This document shows positions 60,976 through 64,000 of a DNA stretch of 64,000 nucleotides, piece by piece. This DNA comes from Geomonas propionica. Its GTDB lineage: Bacteria; Desulfobacterota; Desulfuromonadia; Geobacterales; Geobacteraceae. The stretch spans positions 1 to 64,000 of the forward strand of contig NZ_JAEMHK010000019.1 in assembly GCF_016458235.1 (NCBI RefSeq), in the 5' to 3' direction. The position numbers and the translations under genes are program-made. Position 1 is the first letter of the stretch. Every line of letters starts with the position of its first letter. The notes below the pieces were generated by a model. It was not told the origin of the DNA, ran no database searches, and saw nothing but the letters and a program-made list of their open reading frames with translations.

Positions 60976-61020
60976 CTCCCTCAAAGGCTCTTCAGATTCA
61001 ACATACAGTACATGAAATTT

Positions 61021-61110
61021 CCCCTCTCCCTTTGGGAGAGGGCCAGGGTGAGGGGAGCGCAGCTCGCAAGCCTTCCCTCACCCGCCCTGCGGGCACCCTC
61101 TCCCAGGGGG
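61021..61110. repeat. Family F inverted repeat (CCCTCTCCC type)
   Basis: CCCCTCTCCCTTTGGGAGAG near 61022-61041 and CCCTCTCCCAGGGGGAGAGG near 61090-61109, each itself palindromic, around CAGGGTGAGGGG...CCCTCACCC. This word pattern is a common intergenic repeat in proteobacteria. Confidence 0.65.
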
Positions 61111-61118
61111 AGAGGGAA

Positions 61119-62084
61119 CTAGCTTAGTTCCACAGTTGAAAAAGTCTTCACCCGCCGCACCTCGACGTCCCAGTGGGTCTGCTTGCCGCCGCGGTAACGG
61201 GGGCGGATCAGGCCGCGGATGACGCCGGCGCCGTAAACCAGGTGCAGCGTCGGGTACACCAACAGGAGCCACGGAAAGAGCGCGGCATCCTTCCCCACCA
61301 AGCTTCCCTGCAACGACGCCAGTACCACGATAGCCAGGTACGCCAACAGCGGCAGGGTCAAGAGCGGAACACCGAGAAACGGGACCAGCAACGCGTAAAT
61401 CAAAAAGAGCGACGGCGCCAGCGTAATCGGCTTCAGCGTCCCGGCGATCAGGGTCTGCTCGCCGCGGCCGCGCCCGTAGCCGTACATCTGTTTCACGTAG
61501 GCGCGGTAGGTGCGGCGCTGGCTGCGCGTGACGGCGAGATCGGGATCGTGCACCAGCAGGTGCCCTTCCTGCTGCAGCCGGTCCATCAGCTCGTTTTCCT
61601 CGTTGGGATAGAGCCGCTCGTCCAGCCCCTCGTGCTCCAGGAAGATCTCGCGGCGAAAGCTCAGGTTGCACAGGATCAATTCACTGTCGCTGCTGTAGCG
61701 CGCGGCACCGAACTTCCGGTAGCGATTGCGCACGCCGCCGCCACCGACCGCAGAGGAGAAGGCGATCCCGATGGCACGCTGCATGGTGGAATCGGTTGCC
61801 GGAGTGAGCGACGGACCGCCCACAGCGGTCACGTTCTGCTCACGGTAGTGCCCCGCCGCCCGCTCCAGAAAATCAGGAGCGACGCTAGAGTCGTCATCGA
61901 GAAAATAGAGGATGTCGCCCCGGGCCTCGCGCGCCGCCGTGTTCCGCTGCACGCTGGGCTGGCAGCCGTGGGCGACCAGCACCTCGAACAGTTCCGGCGG
62001 GTAGGTCGCCTGGGCGATTCCCGCCAGCGCGCGCACCTCGCCGCCCGGCTTGACCGGGATTATGACTGAAAATTTAGGCAGCAT
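61119..62084 (-). CDS. GT2 glycosyltransferase with C-terminal membrane region
   Basis: 321 aa. GT2 core: SVIIPVKPGGEVRALAGIAQ, ILYFLDDDSSVAP (metal site), GGPSLTPATDS and FRREIFLEHEGLDERLYPNEENELMDRL. Three or four helices from about residue 225. Probably transfers a sugar at the inner membrane. It is the most upstream gene of the glycan cluster; a 66-base gap separates it from the cytochrome gene. Confidence 0.9.
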   Translation of the reverse strand: MLPKFSVIIPVKPGGEVRALAGIAQATYPPELFEVLVAHGCQPSVQRNTAAREARGDILYFLDDDSSVAPDFLERAAGHYREQNVTAVGGPSLTPATDSTMQRAIGIAFSSAVGGGGVRNRYRKFGAARYSSDSELILCNLSFRREIFLEHEGLDERLYPNEENELMDRLQQEGHLLVHDPDLAVTRSQRRTYRAYVKQMYGYGRGRGEQTLIAGTLKPITLAPSLFLIYALLVPFLGVPLLTLPLLAYLAIVVLASLQGSLVGKDAALFPWLLLVYPTLHLVYGAGVIRGLIRPRYRGGKQTHWDVEVRRVKTFSTVELS

Positions 62085-62150
62085 CAGGGGACCTGGGCGG
62101 CGGCAGGGGAGTCGTCGTGACCGGGATGGGGAAGCGTCGGAGGTTGACTG

Positions 62151-63149
62151 CTACTGTTCAACGGCTTTCACCCTGTCGTAGCGCAAGGTCCGGTGACACC
62201 CGACGGAACAGCCGCCACCGGTCGGGGTGGCTTCGAAGCGGATCGGGATATCCCAGTTTCCAAACCCTTCAGCCTTGGGATAGATCAGGCGCTCCTGCTG
62301 CTCGGCATGCGGATTGTGGCACACCCTGCAGGAGCGGGCCTTGGTCTTGTTGACATGGACCGCGTGCAGGTTGCGCTCGCCGTTTCTGAACTTGGTGAAC
62401 CGGTCGGTGGTCTCCGCCGCGGCGAGCTTGGGGTCGTGACAGCGGAAGCAGATCGGGAAAGCGTCGTAGCTGAAAGGCTTGTACAGGACGGTGGGGTAAT
62501 CGTCCTTGAGGAGCTTTCGGTAGGGGCCGCCGTGGATCTGGTGGCAGTTGACGCAGTCGCCGTTGCGCACCGGTTGGTGCACGGACTTGCCCATGGCGAG
62601 TTTGCGGTCATGGCACATGAAGCAGAGCTCGGAACCGGGCTTTCTCAGCAGGGATTTGCTTTCGGACTGGTGCGCGTCGTGGCAGGCAAGGCAATCGCCG
62701 TCGGCTACCGGCTTGTGGGTGAAGGCGCCGGTGAAGTGATCCTGGGGATGGCAGCGGAAACAGAGCGCGGGGGACGCGTCCTTCAAAAGCGACTTCACCT
62801 CGGCGCTGTGCGCCATGTGACAGTTGGTACACTGCCCCAGGCCCACCGGCTTGTGCAGCACCGGTTTCTGGACCAGGTGTCCGTGGCAGGTCGCGCAGAG
62901 TTTGTCCTTGGGGACCTTGAACCCCATGCTGTCCTTGCCCAGCGGGTGGTTGTCGTTGAACTGCTGGTGGCAGTCCAGGCACCGGCCGGCGGCGACCGGT
63001 TTATGCGGCACACTCCCGCGGATCAGATCCTTGTGGCAGATGCTGCACTTGAACGGCTCCGCGAGGGCGTCCCCCGGAGTGAGGGTGACGCCGACGCAGA
63101 GCAGGTACAGAGCTACTGCTAAAGGATATGCCACGAGCAAGTGTCGCAT
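62151..63149 (-). CDS. Multihaem c-type cytochrome
   Basis: 332 aa with a signal peptide (cleavage near DALAEP). Ten CxxCH haem motifs: CSICH, CLDCH, CATCH, CTNCH, CFRCH, CLACH, CFMCH, CVNCH, CFRCH and CRVCH, plus one CSVGCH (CxxxCH) near the C-terminus, so 10 or 11 haems. Repeating HKPV-type His motifs supply distal ligands. The pattern resembles DmsE/OmcA-type or NapC-associated periplasmic cytochromes, with no specific assignment. It is 25 bases downstream of the CcsB-type gene. Confidence 0.94.
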   Translation of the reverse strand: MRHLLVAYPLAVALYLLCVGVTLTPGDALAEPFKCSICHKDLIRGSVPHKPVAAGRCLDCHQQFNDNHPLGKDSMGFKVPKDKLCATCHGHLVQKPVLHKPVGLGQCTNCHMAHSAEVKSLLKDASPALCFRCHPQDHFTGAFTHKPVADGDCLACHDAHQSESKSLLRKPGSELCFMCHDRKLAMGKSVHQPVRNGDCVNCHQIHGGPYRKLLKDDYPTVLYKPFSYDAFPICFRCHDPKLAAAETTDRFTKFRNGERNLHAVHVNKTKARSCRVCHNPHAEQQERLIYPKAEGFGNWDIPIRFEATPTGGGCSVGCHRTLRYDRVKAVEQ

Positions 63150-63174
63150 CGATTCGGTTTACCTTCTTGGACGA

Positions 63175-63999
63175 CTACTTCCCGTAGCTGTGCAGACCGG
63201 AAAGGAAGAGGTTGACCCCCAGGTAGCAGAAGATAGTGGCGGCGAAGCCGATCACGGAAAGGATGGCCGCACGGCGCCCGACCCAGCCGCGGGTGATACG
63301 GGCGTGGAGGAAGGCAGCGTAGACGAACCATACGATCAGGGACCAGGTCTCCTTGGGGTCCCAGCTCCAGTAGGTACCCCAGGCGTAGTTGGCCCAGGCG
63401 GCGCCGGTGATGATGCCGAGGGAGAGCAGCGGGAAGCCGATCATGATCGCTTTGTAGTTCAGGTCGTCCAGGATCCTGATGGACGGGAACATGGAGAGCA
63501 GGCCGCCGGCCTGGGCGTTGCCGCCACCCTTCTCCATGGACTCGCGGATCAGGTACATGATCGAGATGCCGCAGGCAACCGCGAAAGCGGCGTAGCCCAG
63601 GAAGCAGGTGATCACGTGGTACATGAGCCAGTTACTCTGCAGCGCGGGAACCAGCGGCTCGATGCCGCTGTCCAGGCCGAGTTGGGCCCAGGCCATGCCG
63701 AACAGTGCGAACGGGATGACGAAGAAGCCGATGGCGCGGTACTTGTACTTGAAGTCGATGATGAGGAAGATCAGGACGATGGTCCAGGAGAAGAAGACCA
63801 CCGACTCGAACAGGTTGGACAGCGGCGCATGGCCGTGCCCCTGGTCGTAGGACTCTTTCCAGCGCAGCCCGATGGCGGCGGTCTGAACCAGGAAACCGAA
63901 AAGAGCGGCGTAGGTACCGGCAAGCCCCACAGCCTTGTTGCGCGAGGCGAGGAATGCAAAGAATATGCAGGTGGAAACCATGTAGACAACCATGGTCAC
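63175..63999 (-). CDS. ccsB: CcsB/ResC-type cytochrome c biogenesis protein (N-terminus may lie outside the window)
   Basis: At least 274 aa. The tryptophan-rich haem-handling motif WGTYWSWDPKETWSLIVW is present, with eight predicted helices and conserved histidines (MYHVITCFLGY). CcsB with CcsA/ResB attaches haem to apocytochromes at the periplasmic side. The first usable codon is a GTG at 63999 or ATG at 63993; because the frame reaches the edge, the true start may be further right. Placed before a multihaem cytochrome, a likely client. Confidence 0.9.
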   Translation of the reverse strand: MTMVVYMVSTCIFFAFLASRNKAVGLAGTYAALFGFLVQTAAIGLRWKESYDQGHGHAPLSNLFESVVFFSWTIVLIFLIIDFKYKYRAIGFFVIPFALFGMAWAQLGLDSGIEPLVPALQSNWLMYHVITCFLGYAAFAVACGISIMYLIRESMEKGGGNAQAGGLLSMFPSIRILDDLNYKAIMIGFPLLSLGIITGAAWANYAWGTYWSWDPKETWSLIVWFVYAAFLHARITRGWVGRRAAILSVIGFAATIFCYLGVNLFLSGLHSYGK

Positions 64000-64000
64000 G

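Overview
This is about 64 kb of GC-rich (roughly 60% or more) chromosome with bacterial gene density. The gene set points to a Gram-negative, cytochrome-rich deltaproteobacterium of the Geobacteraceae (Geobacter/Geomonas type). It has LptF/LptG, a decaheme-class c-type cytochrome beside a CcsB-type haem-ligation protein, a YedF/DUF3343 pair, a lipid-anchored DegP-type protease, GTG/TTG starts and long intergenic inverted repeats. The genus is an inference from gene content; no marker gene was compared.

Layout. (1) 1-330: two tandem sigma-70 promoters and a boxA-like leader on the minus strand, which look like the start of an rRNA operon whose 16S gene lies just left of the window. (2) 0.5-6.2 kb: XRE-cupin regulator with a probable autoregulatory site, DegP-type protease, small conserved protein, RluD-family pseudouridine synthase, PgeF and a lipoprotein. 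(3) 6.3-12.8 kb, minus strand: alpha-glucan block (small acidic protein, GlgA, GH57 enzyme, and a sugar nucleotidyltransferase fused to a phosphohexomutase-like domain that lacks catalytic motifs). (4) 13-24.9 kb: a receiver protein and a histidine kinase with degenerate ATP-binding boxes, a Crp/Fnr regulator divergent from lptF-lptG, a TIG-domain protein, CcdA, a TlpA-like lipoprotein, a sigma-54-type response regulator and a polyprenyl synthase. (5) 25-32.4 kb: Pgi, threonine aldolase, CsaA-like protein, a lipoprotein, RsmI, and a NAD synthetase split into two overlapping genes. (6) 32.5-39 kb: a translation/secretion block on the minus strand (Ffh, S16, KhpA, RimM, TrmD, SPOUT methyltransferase, L19, RNase HII, YraN). 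(7) 39-42.7 kb: YedF/DUF3343, a DciA-like protein, and two repeat-bounded cassettes carrying a four-helix-bundle protein and a GxxExxY protein. (8) 42.7-62.1 kb: a large surface-glycan cluster on the minus strand (about nine glycosyltransferases, flippase, PseG-like protein, methyltransferase, DUF362 protein, ATP-grasp enzyme, YfhO-like membrane protein, winged-helix regulator). (9) 62.1-64 kb: multihaem cytochrome and CcsB-type protein running to the window edge.

The most unusual non-coding structure is at 58664-58818. Seven or eight imperfect AAGTG-N-CACTT palindromes are centred every 20-21 bp, upstream of the glycan operon's first gene, which encodes a winged-helix regulator. The second is the pair of repeat-bounded cassettes at 40.8-42.7 kb, and the third is the set of dispersed inverted-repeat families in the gaps between genes. 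No tRNA, CRISPR array, transposase or intact rRNA gene was seen. No frameshifted or clearly broken gene was found; the only truncation suspected is at the right edge.
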